Source: Tetmemena sp. SeJ-2015 (taxonomy: Eukaryota; Ciliophora; Spirotrichea; Sporadotrichida; Oxytrichidae). Taken from it: a DNA stretch of 64,000 nucleotides. Both the position numbers and the translations under genes were made by a program. Positions 25,299 to 38,327 of the stretch are shown piece after piece (the first letter of the stretch is position 1; each line of letters starts with the position of its first letter). Location of the stretch: NCBI GenBank assembly GCA_027382625.1, contig JAJKFJ010022575.1, positions 1 through 64,000 of the forward strand. The letters run 5' to 3'. The notes beneath the pieces were generated by a model. It saw nothing but the letters and a program-made list of their open reading frames with translations. It had not been told where the DNA came from and made no database searches.

Positions 25299-27035
25299 TC
25301 ATGGGTCTTACGACCCACAGCTAACTTTGGAACATTCGTTAATAGAGGGACCCCTTAGGTCAAAATAAAATACCTCCTCCTCATAGCTTACAATCTAATC
25401 CTCTTCCTATATCCCATCGTCTCGAGCCTGTCCCTATCTGTCCCTGCAGTTATCTCTTCTGGACTTATCAACAAGATATTTATATATTCCAGAGTTTGAG
25501 TCTGCCGACAGATTCAGTTACTCGAGTTGGAGCAACGAAGAGTTAGAATAGTTTTTCACTAAACGACCACCTTGCTTATTTAGAGAGGAGATAACAATCT
25601 TACACAAAGATTTAAGTTCAAAAAATAATGATGAGAGATTTAGTTATTAGCGTTTGTAATGCCGAGATGCTAGAGCAACTGATTGTGTGAGTCGTTACTC
25701 GACCAAGCACCCTTAAGAGATTTCAGGTTATAATTCGCAGCCTTATTATCCCTCTATAAAGAAGAAGAAATTTGGCTGTCAGGGCATCTATGAAACCATT
25801 AAAGTTCAAATATTAATCTGGGGAATGATTGAAATCAGCTCTCATGATGTCATCTTGAAGTTCAATCTGGTTATCGATTCTTTCACAGAGCTAGCGTCAT
25901 TCTAGGAGAAAATGAAATTAAGGAAATACTTATAGTTCAAAATGTACTGCTCTTGTTTTGCGTTAGAGTCTTCAACATTGAGGGGGTTTATTATCATCTC
26001 GGATACTGTGGCATTCAATTGATCTCTGTCATTATCGTAATTAATGGCAGCCATCATTTAGTTGGGTGACTGAGCATTATTGACTGAGAAGGTTGGAGTA
26101 TTGAGGCCCTAAGTTTATGCATGGAGATTACGATTCACATCAGATAGTTATCCCTGATTATGCTCAATAGAGCGATTATTAAAGTTTAGGTGACTCTCTT
26201 GTTAAGGGCTGAATTGGTTATCAGAAACTCCACCAGCCTATTTGAAAGTCAAAAATTTATTTGATGTGTAAAAAAATTTGAAAGAGCTCCTAGCTTCATT
26301 ATTAAATACCCCAACTATACAGCTCAGGTTTGAATTCGATACTTTGTTACTAGGGCCTGCCAAAGTTCTAAAACTAAGGTTATCAGGTTGAAACCCAGCT
26401 TGGTCCTGAGGTCTCTTGGGAGGTATTCTGATTGCATTTATGTCTATCTCGACGCTTCGGAGCTTATTTCTTCTTGGCAAATAGTCAATCTGTCTTTTTC
26501 CTCGGTGCTGAGAAACCTTTTTGGCGGCCTTATTTCCTTGCTACTTATATACATACTTATGCCGATCCCGATACGAAACTATTTAAACTTTAACTCATCT
26601 TGGCGTTCTTTGATTTTGGCATAGGCATAGTCAACATATGAAGAGAAGTCATAGTCGCATTCCTTCTGAGGCTTCTTCAACTTTTGAGTTTAGTTATCTG
26701 CAGCCCCAGTATATGGAAGAGTGGTGCCTGAAGAGTTTTTCTCACCTGAGATTCAAAAAATTAATAAAACTTACGACTATGAGAGTACAGTGGTTTTTTC
26801 TTTTGAGTTCGTGAAGGAGGTAACTTGCACTAACTTTTTAGCTAACTTGTGGGAGAAATAATTTAAATAGAAACCCTTATAAGTTGAGTTATTGTTCTGT
26901 GATACTTAAGTTTGATCAGCGATGGTCACTCTCTTAGGGGCTACAGCTGCTGCGGTAGATCCATTCTTATCGTGAGAGAGGCATGCTTGGGGTATAGCAG
27001 ACTAGTCAATGCAACATCTTTCCGTAATAAACACA
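25299..27035 (-). CDS. Unknown Asn/Gln-rich protein
   Basis: The minus strand shows a chain of protein-like segments in changing frames: SAIPQACLSHDKNGSTAAAV near 26.95 kb, a GT-AG intron about 26751-26779 between SQS and GEKNSSG, SSYVDYAYAKIKERQDELK near 26.6 kb, NNRSIEHNQGQLSDVNRNL near 26.15 kb, MMAAINYDNDRDQLNATVSE near 26.0 kb, DDIMRADFNHSPDQYLNFNG near 25.83 kb and AANYNLKSLKGAWSSNDSHN near 25.7 kb. It ends in an acidic stretch and TGA 25299-25301. The start codon was not found; the first segment is open upstream. No family recognised. The competing plus-strand reading at 25.4-25.98 kb is open but less protein-like. Confidence 0.55.
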
Positions 27036-27039
27036 ATGC

Positions 27040-27928
27040 AAATGAGAATTTTATTTTAAGAAGTGTGTAGTATTAGTTTATTACCCATTAAGAGCAATAA
27101 GTTCTCTTTTATCTTATTTATTATAATACCTTAACCCAAAATCTTATTATGAAAAGACATATATAAGATATAGTGTTTATTTAAGCAAAAAAAGAAAAAT
27201 ATTTTGAATGTATAAAGTTATAAAATTAAAGATTCTTATATATTGGTTGAGATGAAACTCAAATTCACTAAAGTTCTTTAAAGTTAGAAAAGGAATTGCT
27301 TACCTTATTTTTAATTTTATGAGTTCCAAAGCGCTTCTCATTTAAAATTTTTAATTTAAAAATTTTAATTAATCTAGAGACTTTTTTGGAAAAAAAAAAT
27401 GAACAAATATTTACATGTTTTTAACTTAAGAAGATAGAGGTTTTTTAATTTCAAATAACCATTGGATTTTAATGTATATTATTTAATTACCCTAGGAGAT
27501 ATCCCTTTAATATGTATTAATCACTTCCACACTATTTATGTTTTCTCTTAATACTAAGTTCAGAATCTCAAGATATAAAATTATATCAATCATATTCAAA
27601 AGTATATGAAATTAAAAAAATGGTAAATAAAAGTTTAATTAGAGATCAAACAATAAATTTATACAAATATATTAGGTCCAGATTTAACCAATATAGAATT
27701 TGAGTAATAAATAAAAAAATGTTCAGATTCTCCCTTATTTTATGGATTTATTTGAACTAAAATAAAAATTAAAGAGTAATTTTTAAAGGAATTATAAACT
27801 TGCCAATGAGGCTTTGAATTTGTCGATGAGATTGTATTCTAGATATCTAAATTTTAATCATTAATCTCATTCATAACAGAACCATGAAAAAGAGAATTTA
27901 AGATAACTCATTATAATGAATGATGGTT
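27040..27928. other. AT-rich spacer
   Basis: Between two minus-strand genes. Very AT-rich with no recognised coding or RNA feature. Missing 5' segments of the Asn/Gln-rich gene could be upstream here. Confidence 0.4.
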
Positions 27929-29493
27929 TCATCTGGTGTCAGCTGATAGGTTGAGCACATTTGATTCTCTTGTCTTCTAAGAGGTCTGCTCGTTAGAAAT
28001 CTAATTACTAACACTGCCGTTCTCCTTGGGAAAACTTTTCATAGAGCAAGTTGCCACCTGCCCTTTCTAATCGTAACCACTTGCCTCAGTGCTCAACTTA
28101 TGAATCTCTTAGTTTTAAGACTTAATTATGTGTAAATTATCTTAAAATAGCTCATGGATCTAATATAATTTTTATCCTTTTTATCTTCGAGATATATTAA
28201 AAAAGATTCTTTTGTTTACTTTGTTTTCTCAAATTTGGACAAAAGAAAAATTCTTTTTTTTACTATACTTTTAAAATTGCATTTATCCTTAATGTGTCTA
28301 CTATAAATTTTAAATGGAATTCAAAAAACTTCAAAAATCTTCTTCTATTTTTTAAGTTGGAGAATAAATGATGAGTATCGATGCTTATTTGAGCGGCTTC
28401 AAGCTTCTTGAGATCAGATGCTGCAAACTTCCCGCCAAGTTTATTCTAGTCGATCTCCAATACCTGCGACAAATTTCGCTTCACTCTTGTAGCAGCTGTC
28501 TCTTACTTCGCATTCAAGTCGGTAGTGGTGTTGCCACTCGTGTTGCTCTTATCTTCAAACTCATATAAATTTATCATTAGCAAATACAGCAGATCTTAAT
28601 TGCTACTCAGAAAGGTTGCATGCGTCAACACTCTTGTCAGCCGTAATTGTTTTCTGATTTATCACCTAATTATAACAAGAAGCATGCTTGCTTAATCAAT
28701 AAATAAAAGAATGGAAAAAAAAGTTTCCTAGGTAATGATTGAATGGGCACTACTACTCAACTGGAGTTACCCTGGCGTCACCTCTCTAACTGTTACAGCC
28801 TGACCTCAAAAGACCTTTGCAGGTGCATCTCACAAATTATTGTTACTCAATAAAGTCGGAGCGAGTGAACATCTAATTGTCCTCAACGCATGGATATTAT
28901 TCAAAATTAATTAGGACTGTTTGACTTAGTAGAGTTTTCGGCCCTGTTATTGCCCTTGCTTCCGTCAAACATATTGAGTTCCTCAGAGTAGGGTGCCGAC
29001 GCCGGGAAAAAGTGACCCCTCCTCGAGAAGAAGCCAACTGTTGCCGCCTGAACCCTCTGTTTATCAGCCTCACTTATTCTTGCAGTTCTTCTACCATCTT
29101 TTCTTGTCTTTCTCTAAAACAAAATGATGATATGTAGAGGAAATTTGAATGTTCTCTGAGTTCTTTTTTCTCTCACATTTTAGGGAGAACTAACTCGAAG
29201 TTGTTATTAAATACCATTAACGCCCTCAGAACCTTCTCTATCATAATTATTAAGCTGTAAGTAATCAAGATTATACGATCTTCTCATTTATGAGTCGTGG
29301 CCTGAGGGCCCTTTGCTTCGACGTATTCCTCCCTGATGTCTGTTGCTATGTCGCCATTCTTGTAGTTTCGTCGTCTTTTATGGATGTGGACGTGGTAGTC
29401 CTCAGCCTAATCCAAATACTGTTGATACTTGGCCTCCGCGAAGCCATTCTCATCATTCTCTTCCAAACAAAGGTTATTTTGTATGTTCCCCAT
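27929..29493 (-). CDS. Unknown protein with Met-Gly-Asn N-terminus
   Basis: ATG 29493 begins MGNIQNNLCLEENDENGFAE, followed by a charged, Tyr-rich segment (YHVHIHKRRRNYKNGD), then TARISEADKQRVQAATVGFF with SRRGHFFPASAPYSEELNMF near 29.0 kb, TRVKRNLSQVLEIDQNKLGG near 28.45 kb, and a Ser/Asn-rich tail ending LNLSADTR at TGA 27929-27931. The Met-Gly start with a polar residue next resembles an N-myristoylation signal, which would tether the protein to membranes; this is inference. IES or intron breaks occur near 29.1-29.28, 28.57-28.9 and 28.1-28.36 kb. No known domain recognised. Confidence 0.62.
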
Positions 29494-29880
29494 TCTTATA
29501 ATTTAATCTCTAGTCTAATAGATTTCTTATAAATTGCTAATTTAATTCTTCCATTACATAAATCATCCACCATTCAATCCACACACATAGATAGAGATAC
29601 TTTAATTGGAATTTTAAATCTTTTTCTTTTATGATCAACCTTTTTCTTAATCTGATAATTAAAAAGTGCTCCCTTTATTTTCTTCATTATGTAAAAATTT
29701 ATAAATTTAAACTCCAAAAGCAGATTTTGAAGAATTTTAAAACTAAATTAAGGGAGCAAATCTAAGTTGCTACTGAATCGGAATTGAAAAAGAATAGGAG
29801 TTTAAAGTGGATTTTAAAATTACTTGAGCGAACTTTCTATAAGATTATTAAATAATATTAATTAAAAGAAGCAGAAGAAA

Positions 29881-32138
29881 ATGGGCAATAGCTTGGAGGT
29901 AAACCAAAAATGCTATGGAAGAGAGAGAATAATTGTGAATAGAGGTTTATGCTGTATGAAGGATCAAAAGTTAGAGACTAGAGAGCCGAAGAGAAAGGAT
30001 GGTAAGAATCCATAAGGTGCTTTACCAGCCAAAAGAAGCCACGCTAACGAAGCGTGCTGCAGAGTTTCTAAAGTCTCACTTTAAAATCCTCCTATTCACT
30101 CAAATGGCTGTCACTCGCACTCCAAGCAATCTTTACATCATTCATAATTATTTGATTAATATATATATATGCATACTTGAGTACAATTTAATTTTTTAAA
30201 ATCAGAATTGCTCTGTTTATGATATTTAAATGATAGCACATTAAATTATTTGATTCAAAGAAAATGCTTACAAGATCTTTGGTTGAATCTTCTTTCAGAA
30301 ATCAAGAAAATCAAAAAGAAGATTTATGCTTAAACTGCTCCAATTATCTCCACATGCAAGAGATTAATAGTAGCAATCATAAATAAGTAAAATTAGTTAA
30401 AGATAAATATTACTAAGAATTTAATCTTAAGTAATTATAAATCTAATTCTTCTAGGTAGTGTTGTTTATTAATGAATGGAGAATTTAACGAGATCTAACA
30501 GTTTGAAGACAAGAAGAATTTCACCAAGAAACAAGATCACAACCATTTCTTGAAAAACTGTCTGGCAAAAGAATCAGGCAGGCTCAAAGAGTCCACACAG
30601 ATTCTCCCTTCAAATCTTAACTTAAACTTGATTATTTATATCCCTGAATATTAATTTTGTCCTTTACCTTTAAACTGCGAATGCGAATGCCATTTCCATG
30701 AAAGCGAAGAGAAGGGAAATGCTGCTGACTTGCAGGATGACCACATAGTGAGCAACTAGAGAAGGTTAAGATGCAATAGCCAATATCTGGACCATCACTT
30801 CGCTGAGCTCTGCTAAGAATAAGATATTCAAAATAGGGAAGATGAAGCTGATTTAGATGCCAGGTCTAATGTGATTTGCGATTACATCGACAGAGCTCCT
30901 CGCAACCAAAGCTCAAACCATATTTACTTCTAAGACAGACACTAAACTATAACTCGCAATGTATGGTTAATACTTAAATGAAGATAATTTAGAGGTCTCA
31001 AACTGTGATGAATATCAGAGGAGCAGTGAAGAGGGAGAGTCACCAAGAATGCAAGTCTGAGGAGTCTAGTTTCTTCAAGGACACTTTCTCTTCTCAAAGC
31101 TACAAAACTGGATCTGTCGCAAGCAGGCACAGATAGAAATTATTATGTGCTTTAACTAATAAACTGGGAAGTCAAGGGAAGAGCAAAGTATTTGAGAGAA
31201 GAACTCAGAGGAATGAAGACAGTTTGGAGTACGAGCACCTACCTCCTTTCTTGAATGAAGAGCTTGACATAGATCATTAAGCTATCTCTGCAAATGATCT
31301 CTCCAGATTTTAGATGCCATCTTATAATGATAAAACACACTTTTAAGGAGGAATATGGATGATGCATCAAAGACAATAAAGCCAGCTTAACAGTTAGGAA
31401 GCTTTGAAAATAGCTGATAAGAAAAATGCTCAAGGTTTCAGCCCAACTGCTTAAGATCCTAAGAATGACAATCTCCCCAAAAATAGTTGTGTATTGTATT
31501 ATTACAAAAAGGGGCGTAGAGAAATTTTAATGAGAGTGGTCGCCCACTTAGTTAAAAGTATCCCTACATTTTAGATCCATCTTATAATGATAAAAATTAC
31601 TTTAAAGGTTTAGGGATGATCATCAAAGACAATAAAGCTAACTTAACAATTAGGAAGCCTTGAAAATAGCTGATAAGAAAAATGCTCAAGGCTTTAGCCC
31701 AACTGATTAAGATCCTAAGAATGACAATCTCCCCAAAATAGTTGTGTATTGTATTGTTATAAAAAGGGGCTGCCTTTCTTTGGAAGAATCACAAACATGT
31801 TTGGTAGCAGCTCCTCAAACAATAACTCTAATGCAAATGCAGCATATAATGGAGTGAAGCCCTTCGGAACTTACAACTGGAGTACTCACTCTAATAGAAA
31901 CCTACTAAACCTTTCTTCTTCCTCAGCACTAAACTAGGATCAGCTGAGAATTGGTGCGGTACCAGGCATTGCACACCATATTCAGAGATAGTCTTCCACT
32001 CCTTTCGGGGGCATCGGCTAGGCTCCACTTTAATTCGGGCAAGGCCCTGTTCCAAGCAAGGAGCCAGTAATTCTTTGGCAGAGAGTTGATCTGGATTCCA
32101 TACTCTCCAAGACAACTTACCCAAGATCAAATCAATGA
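29881..32138 (+). CDS. Unknown protein with Met-Gly-Asn and CC near the N-terminus
   Basis: ATG 29881 begins MGNSLEVNQKCYGRERIIVN and then RGLCCMKDQK. Met-Gly plus nearby cysteines resembles a myristoyl/palmitoyl anchor (inference). Later segments: KKNFTKKQDHNHFLKNCLAK (~30.5 kb), ECECHFHESEEKGNAADLQD (~30.7 kb), SLRSLVSSRTLSLLKATKLD (~31.05 kb), then the duplicated segment at 31.3-31.77 kb, then ITNMFGSSSSNNNSNANAAY and FGGIGQAPLQFGQGPVPSK before TGA 32136-32138. Frames change many times, fitting IESs. It is divergent from the gene at 27.9-29.5 kb, with 387 bp between start codons. The stop may not be final, because coding-like sequence continues to about 32.4 kb. Confidence 0.55.
31307..31515 (+). 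repeat. Tandem coding-segment duplication, copy 1 (intact frame)
   Basis: This 209-bp unit recurs at 31568-31770. Copy 1 is one open frame without TGA (MPSYNDKTHFQGGIWMMHQR; later EALKIADKKNAQGFSPTAQD; then SCVLYYYKKG). Confidence 0.9.
31568..31770 (+). repeat. Tandem coding-segment duplication, copy 2 (decaying)
   Basis: Copy 2 matches copy 1 over most of its length but has single-base losses (GATGCCAT to GATCCAT; CCCCAAAAATAG to CCCCAAAATAG), a shortened block around 31595-31615 and substitutions, so its frame is broken internally. Its 3' end (VLYCYKKGLPFFG) runs straight into the next coding segment. Confidence 0.9.
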
Positions 32139-32870
32139 TCTATGATTTGCATTATTTAGATCCTGAGGATCTGCTGATTCCTCGATGACTGCCTCATTTA
32201 TAATCCCTTAGTAAACTGGCAGTTGTATGAGTCGGTCCCCTTCTCTCTATCTTAAACCGTTAGAGGAAGGTGCCGACGAGGAACATTCTTTTTAAAGGGA
32301 AGCTCCGTAATTTATTCTTTCATACTCTTGTTATCTTGTGTATTTTTTGCTAATGTAGAGCCCTTGAGGAGAGGTTACCTCTCCTCGCATTAAAAGGGAT
32401 ATAGTAATTAAAGCTTTAAGAAAGTTAACTCAAGAGTTCTCAAGATGACAACAAGAGCACATCCCAGCTAGAATTAGATAGATGGGAGGATATTCTTGAA
32501 GCAACTCCACACTCAAATTTTGTTTACTAAATTTCATAAAGCAAAGACTAATAAGGCAAATATTTTAACTTTCTAAAAATTAACTTCAGATTCAAACTAA
32601 AAAAAAATTTTTCATAAATTTGAAGTAAATAGATGAGTAAAGAAATATTTTAAAATGAGGGTTGGAATCTATTTATTCATTTGAATGACAGTATTAGGAG
32701 TAAGCCTGTATTTATTATACTGATGTTTAATTTAAATAAATTCTTCAAGATTCTTAATCAAAAGGGTTTTATATGGATATCTTAATAGCTGATTAATTCA
32801 AGAGTTTAAAATTAAATTTAATTTTGAAGTCATTAAAATGTTGAATATAATAGAGAATTAAATACGAAAT

Positions 32871-35800
32871 TCAAAATTCTTAATCATAGTCTGATTCGTA
32901 CTCAGGCAAGTTTGAAGTTTTAGGTTGTTGCTGATTATTCTAGGGTGAGAAGGCGTTCATGATTTTCATCTTCTCACTGTTTTAGTTTGAGCTGTGTTTA
33001 GATTTCTTCAGGTAGAACTGCTATTCATGTAAAAAGTATAATAAAGTTTATTGAGAGAAAAATTGATTTAAAGGATTGTTGGTTGAAGAAATCTGGATTG
33101 GCTGCGTTGAGAAAATTGGCTCCTCCTCCACTTAGACTTGAGGTAGCTGCTCCTCCCAAGGCAGAGGTGGTACTTCCAGCTACGTAGTTGTCGAAGCCCA
33201 GCGATCTGCTTAGCGAATCAGAAATGTACTTCTTTATCTATTAAGCAAAAGATTAGACTTGAATCCTTATAATGGAGTAAGTTACAATGTTGAATTCAAC
33301 TTCTGAGCATCACCAATCAATTAATTCATTAAGATATATAGATGAGCAGCTGAAGTTGACTATTGCTTGGGTAAGGAGGGTTTCTATATCAAAACTAAGT
33401 AAGAAACACATTTAAAGCAAAATTATAATGCAGATATCCTTTTGCTTCACTATCTTTTTCTTGATGCAAACAATGAAATGCTTCAGCAAAATGTCCTACA
33501 TAGATTAATATAAGAAGGGTAAATCCGCTTACGAAAAGCTATTTAACCTTGGTGTCCCTAATGAAACCCTTGAAGTCATTTAAGTCTGTACTATCTTCGA
33601 GATAGGCAAGGTCTCTCTAATCTATGTTGGGTCTCTCACGAGAGAGAAGCATGAATAGTAACAGTCCTCCGAGTTTGCTGCTATCCACTCCCTTGGGAAT
33701 AGTCTGCTATCTATTAAATAATTACATAAGAAAACTTACTCAGTGATTTCCTCTGTCAAGTAGACCAGGGAATCTATGGATTCATCGTCAGTCAAAGCAT
33801 TCAACTAATAAACTGCATTAGAGATGTGTTTTGTATTTTGTACTATGTGCAATAATTTTAGATGGAGAGTGCTGCAGATGAGGCTGACTGGATCTTCTTT
33901 TCAATTGAGTCTTTGAGTTCCTTGGCAATTTCAATTCTCATGTCATCATCCAAATCAATGCTCACTCTTTAGCCTCTCGGCTGCTGCTAGATCTATGGGG
34001 GCAAATTTAAGCATAATCACACTATGATTTTGAAATATTGGAGGCAAAGGCTTCTGCTTTGGCTTCTCTTAGGCGCTTCCCTCTGATGGCTAGGATTGGA
34101 AGTTCATGACTTGGTCTTGCTTCTTCTATTGATTGGGGGCAGTGTTCACTCTTTGAGAGCTCTGGCTCGCAGGCTCACCTCCTGCCTATTTCGATATCTA
34201 GTCAAGGATGTATCTCAAAGCTGCTTCGAAGTCCATAGTAAGTGCTGACTAGTTCTCAGAAAGTAAAGCCTCAGCCAAGAAGCTCACACACGTATTGAAG
34301 CTATTTAAAAACCATCATGAATTTATATTACGGGAAGCTTTTAAGTGCTTTCTTAGATCTCAACTTAGCTACGAATTCAATTAGAAGCTCAACCATCTGT
34401 TAAAAGTCTCTATTAGATGCGAGATAATTAAGATGTATATAGTCTTGGTTCTTGATATGCATGAGTAAGTTCTTGAGTGTAAAGGGAAGTTGCTTTTTAA
34501 TAGCGTTTTTGTGATCTGCAACCACTCCATCTGCCTTAATGATGTCTCTCTGCTTAAATCTGAATGCATCTAGTATTAAGTCACACACCAATCCCAAGTC
34601 GTGCTAATCGATATTTTTATCGAATTAATATAATGATCGGTGACTGCTGGAAGATTGTCCAACTCTTCGTTGTAGATAAAATATGTTAATAGAAGATGCT
34701 GATAAGTTTAAACTTGGATTGCTGGTCATGCTTGAGATTCCTTTCTTTCTCAAAGATGCCCAGGGATACCAAGGGCCCACTTACTTCACTCATTTGATTC
34801 TCCACATACTCAGTCCAAAGCGAGTTTATTTAAACTCATTTAAGGAATTATTTAAATTAAGAGTGGAAGAAAATTCTCTGCTGAGTATTGAGAGTAACAA
34901 AGGTGTCTGATATCTTCCCAGAGCTTGCAGCCTCATAATATTATAATGAAAATGAATGAATGCCTTGATCTTGATGAGTTCCACATCCACCTCCTCATCA
35001 AAGTTCTAGTCTTCTTCTTCCTCCTCTTCATCTTCTTATTGTGCCTGCTTCTCCTCCTCTCTCCTGACTAAGTTTTCTGGGTCTAAGTTAATAAATAAGA
35101 GCTGATTGTTATGAGTTTAGTGGAGGCACTGGCGACCTTTTGTTTGGATTGCCTTTACTGTTCTAGCTCTCATCATAATTTAGAGGTAAGTAAATACACC
35201 TTTGATTAATTTCTCTCCTTGAGGTTGTTTTGCTTTTGCGGGGGAGACCTCTCGCTCTAGTCATCCTCGCTTTCATATTCATTCTCATCTTCCTCTCCAT
35301 CGTTGCCCTCTTCCTCATCTTCTTCATCCTCCACCTCTTCTTCATCTGAAAAGTCTAGTGCTCCCAACTGCTTCGCATTAGTTGCAGCTTACTATTAGTT
35401 GCTAATGCCCATGGAGGAGCTGCTCTTCTGATTAAGGTTCTGCTTGTTGATGGCACTGCTGTTCTTTCCACTATCTTGCTTGTACACATCTACTTAACTC
35501 TATGGCTTTGGCTTAACTCCGTTCTTTGCTTTGGAAATTAAGCACTTAATTTCCTATAACTATATAGATACTGCTTGCTACTATTTGCTTGGAGCAGCAA
35601 CTTCTTATGAGTCTCCTTTTTCACTTGCCTTCCTATTGAGGAAGTTGTCAAATTCATCATCCACCTGCTCGTCAATGATGTTCGCCTTAGCAGGAGAGAA
35701 TGTATTCTGTCTGTTCTAGCCGAGGGATGACTGTTTGTTGAAACTACTATTCAGATCTTGGGATTGCTGCTGGATGTGCTGGTACTTCTAGGAATTCAGG

Positions 35801-37138
35801 TTAGGGTTCTGCTGATTCTAAGTAAAGAAGTTAGTGCCGCTGGAATTCATAGCGTTGCCCTATCCTCCCTCCTCATTAAAATTAAGCATTATTGGAAACA
35901 TTTTAAATCTTCTTAATAGTCATAAACTTAGAATGCTTCTTGTTGCTCTACTTGAGCAAAGTCAAATTCATTCTTAGGTTCTTATTGCATCTTTTTCTAA
36001 ACTCCCTTCAATGCTGCTGGATTAGCAGCCATAGCTGGTTAAGGTTTCTTGTTCTCCTTAACTATAGTGGTGGATGATGGCTTGACCTCAGCTGCTGCAT
36101 CTCTGTTGTCTTTGGCAGAATTCTGAGAGTTAATAGGTGGCTTCATGTTCTCTTGCTGTTATTGCTAGTACTGCTGATGTTAAACTTTGGCTTACTCCTG
36201 CATTTTTAGCTTCTCTCTCCTCTCCTTGTCTTGCTGCTCCTTCTGAGAAGCCAATTATTTGTCTATCTACTAGAAATGCAGCTCTTGCTCAAGTAAGTTG
36301 CGCTCCTCTTCTCTTTGTTACTGAAGCTACCTATCCACTTGGTCTAACTCTCTCTACCTAGTGTTAATCTCTTACTGCAGTTGCAACTCTTATTCATAGG
36401 ACCATGAATTCATTTAATGGTAACTCTCTCCGCTTACGGTCGATGTCTATAATACTCTTTTGAGTGTTCCAATTCTCTTGCTACACTCTTCGGAGTTACT
36501 CATCTACTCTTGCTTCCTCTGCAAGTGCTAGCTGACGCTCTTAAAGCTCTCTCAGCAATCTGTCCTTCATAACTTGCATCCGCTTTACTTCCTCTTGCTT
36601 TCTGTTGCGCAGCTTCTCTCTCCAAGCGGGGTCTCTAGCGTTCAAATCTCTCAAGAAAGTCTTCTTTGCCTCCTCCAACTGCACTCTACTCCTTACTAGA
36701 GTCTCATTCATAACCATGAGCGTAAAAAATCGTTTTTAAAATTAAGCTAAAAGATTGTTGTAAGACTGGCTTAGAGTTTCTTAGACCCTCTGCATACAAA
36801 TAGTCAATCAAATACTTTTAAGACTATTTAACATCAATTACTCATTTCTAGCTTGATTTTTGACTCTCAGCTGATCAATCTTGAATAGTTCTTCTTTTAT
36901 CTCTCTAATTGAATTAACTTAGCTAAAATGAAAGTGACTTACTGAGCCCTGATATCATAGTAAACTTGCTAGTACTCCTTCCTCTACTCAATCTTTCTCT
37001 CTAAATTCTGCCTTTCCTAAGAACTACACACAAATAAGATATCAATGAACAAGTGGGCAAAGTAAAATAAGATAAGGAGATAGCTTACATTTTAGAGTGA
37101 ATGTACTCTAGCTCTTTTATCTTAGCGTAGAAATCCAT
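32871..37138 (-). CDS. Long coiled-coil and acidic protein (possibly two genes)
   Basis: ATG 37138 starts MDFYAKIKELEYIHSK. After a GT-AG intron come heptad-rich, Gln/Glu/Lys segments (QERQNLERKIEQRKEYQQVY; RSRVQLEEAKKTFLRDLNAR; KEQQDKERREKLKMQEQ), a linker (NSAKDNRDAAAEVKPSSTTI), a disordered Asn/Gln part (NPNLNSQKYQHIQQQSQDLN), a strongly acidic block (FSDEEEVEDEEDEEEGNDGE, ~35.3 kb), and a helical C-terminal half ending LPEYESDYDQEF at TGA 32871-32873. It may be a cytoskeletal or cilium-associated scaffold, but no family signature was identified. Several introns and IESs are evident (for example 36.95-37.05, 36.72-36.84, 35.15 kb). A break into two genes near 34.6-34.9 kb cannot be excluded. 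Confidence 0.55.
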
Positions 37139-37257
37139 TAAGTTTCTATTGTAAAAATATTTTCAAATTTAAAACTTCACCCTCCAAACATATTCGCTTG
37201 TAAGTTTGTGTTAAATCTATTAAAAATATAGGCATGAATAAATATTATAGATATAAA

Positions 37258-37990
37258 ATGATCAAATAACTTGTAATTACTGCTCTGCTCTCCGCTGTTG
37301 CATTAGCCAAATATTCTCCACCTACAGTAACTAAGAGAAGTTTATTCATATAACTATCATAATGAAATAATAATTGATTAATGCTAAGTTTATATGATAA
37401 ATTTGTTAGGAACCCCCACGATACTATGATAGCAACGATATCGTGATAGTGTCCATGAGAGAGAAATTCTACACTAAGATAGGAATGAGGCAACTCTGTG
37501 AGCATAGCGTCAAGGATTAGTTGAAAAAGAAACCAGAGCTCCTTCCCTCTTCAAAACCAAGAGAGCTTTCAAGTATTTATTGTTTTCCCTCAAAGAAAAT
37601 GCATATGGATTTCTTCAGCACCTACTACTGCGTGTTCAAGGTGGGAGTAAAAGAGAACCCAACTAACTACCAACAAGATGTACTCAATACTGTCAACTTC
37701 GCAGCAGGCCTGGAGGAAGTACTAGCAGTCGAGTACTTAAATGAGTTCAGTGCAGGCGCTCCATTAGTAGTTTATGGCGAGCATTCCACCCCAGAGGAGA
37801 GAACTACTTTCAAAAGATAGTTCAAGACATCACAAATGAAACCTATTCCACCTAAGCATAGATGCTATTTTAACTCTCCTTTTGTAAAGAGCATTAGGAG
37901 GAGAGCTTTGCCCCAGCAGTTGTAGCAGCTGAGGAGACTGAGCAGAATCAAGATTTGAATGTTAATTTATCCATTGTATAAAGAGGGTGA
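37258..37990 (+). CDS. Small secreted protein
   Basis: ATG 37258 encodes MIKQLVITALLSAVALAKYS, a clear signal peptide. After an AT-rich insert (about 37330-37420) the frame continues SNDIVIVSMREKFYTKIGMR, then VKENPTNYQQDVLNTVNFAA, and ends in an acidic stretch (VVAAEETEQNQDLNVNLSIV) at TGA 37988-37990. One frame change near 37820 marks an IES or small error. The function is not recognised. Its 5' end lies 120 bp from the start of the long minus-strand gene, so the two are divergent. Confidence 0.65.
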
Positions 37991-38327
37991 AAATGATAGA
38001 GAGAGGAGAAGGAAGTAAAGACAAGAGATGAGGGAGCAACAACAATAGCCATTCATTAATTTAATATCATTATTTTTAAATAGCAGAGCTAAGAATTATG
38101 ACATTCGACAGTGGATCTTTCTGGATCTTTCTTCCCTACAAAGAATCAATATCAATAATTTAACTTGGATCTTCTTTCAATCTTTCTTTGTTTAACCATG
38201 TCTATTGGAAATAGAAAGTGCTTTTCTTGATTTTAATGAATTATCTTAAATTAATAGAGAGTAGAAAACAGATAAGAGCTAATCATCGTCTTATAATAGG
38301 TGTTATTTAAAATTGGTTTTAAACTAC

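Noticed and set aside
25380..25980. TGA-free plus-strand frame inside the Asn/Gln-rich gene
   Set aside because: The minus-strand reading is more protein-like and continuous with its neighbours; the plus frame is taken as a shadow, though not with certainty.
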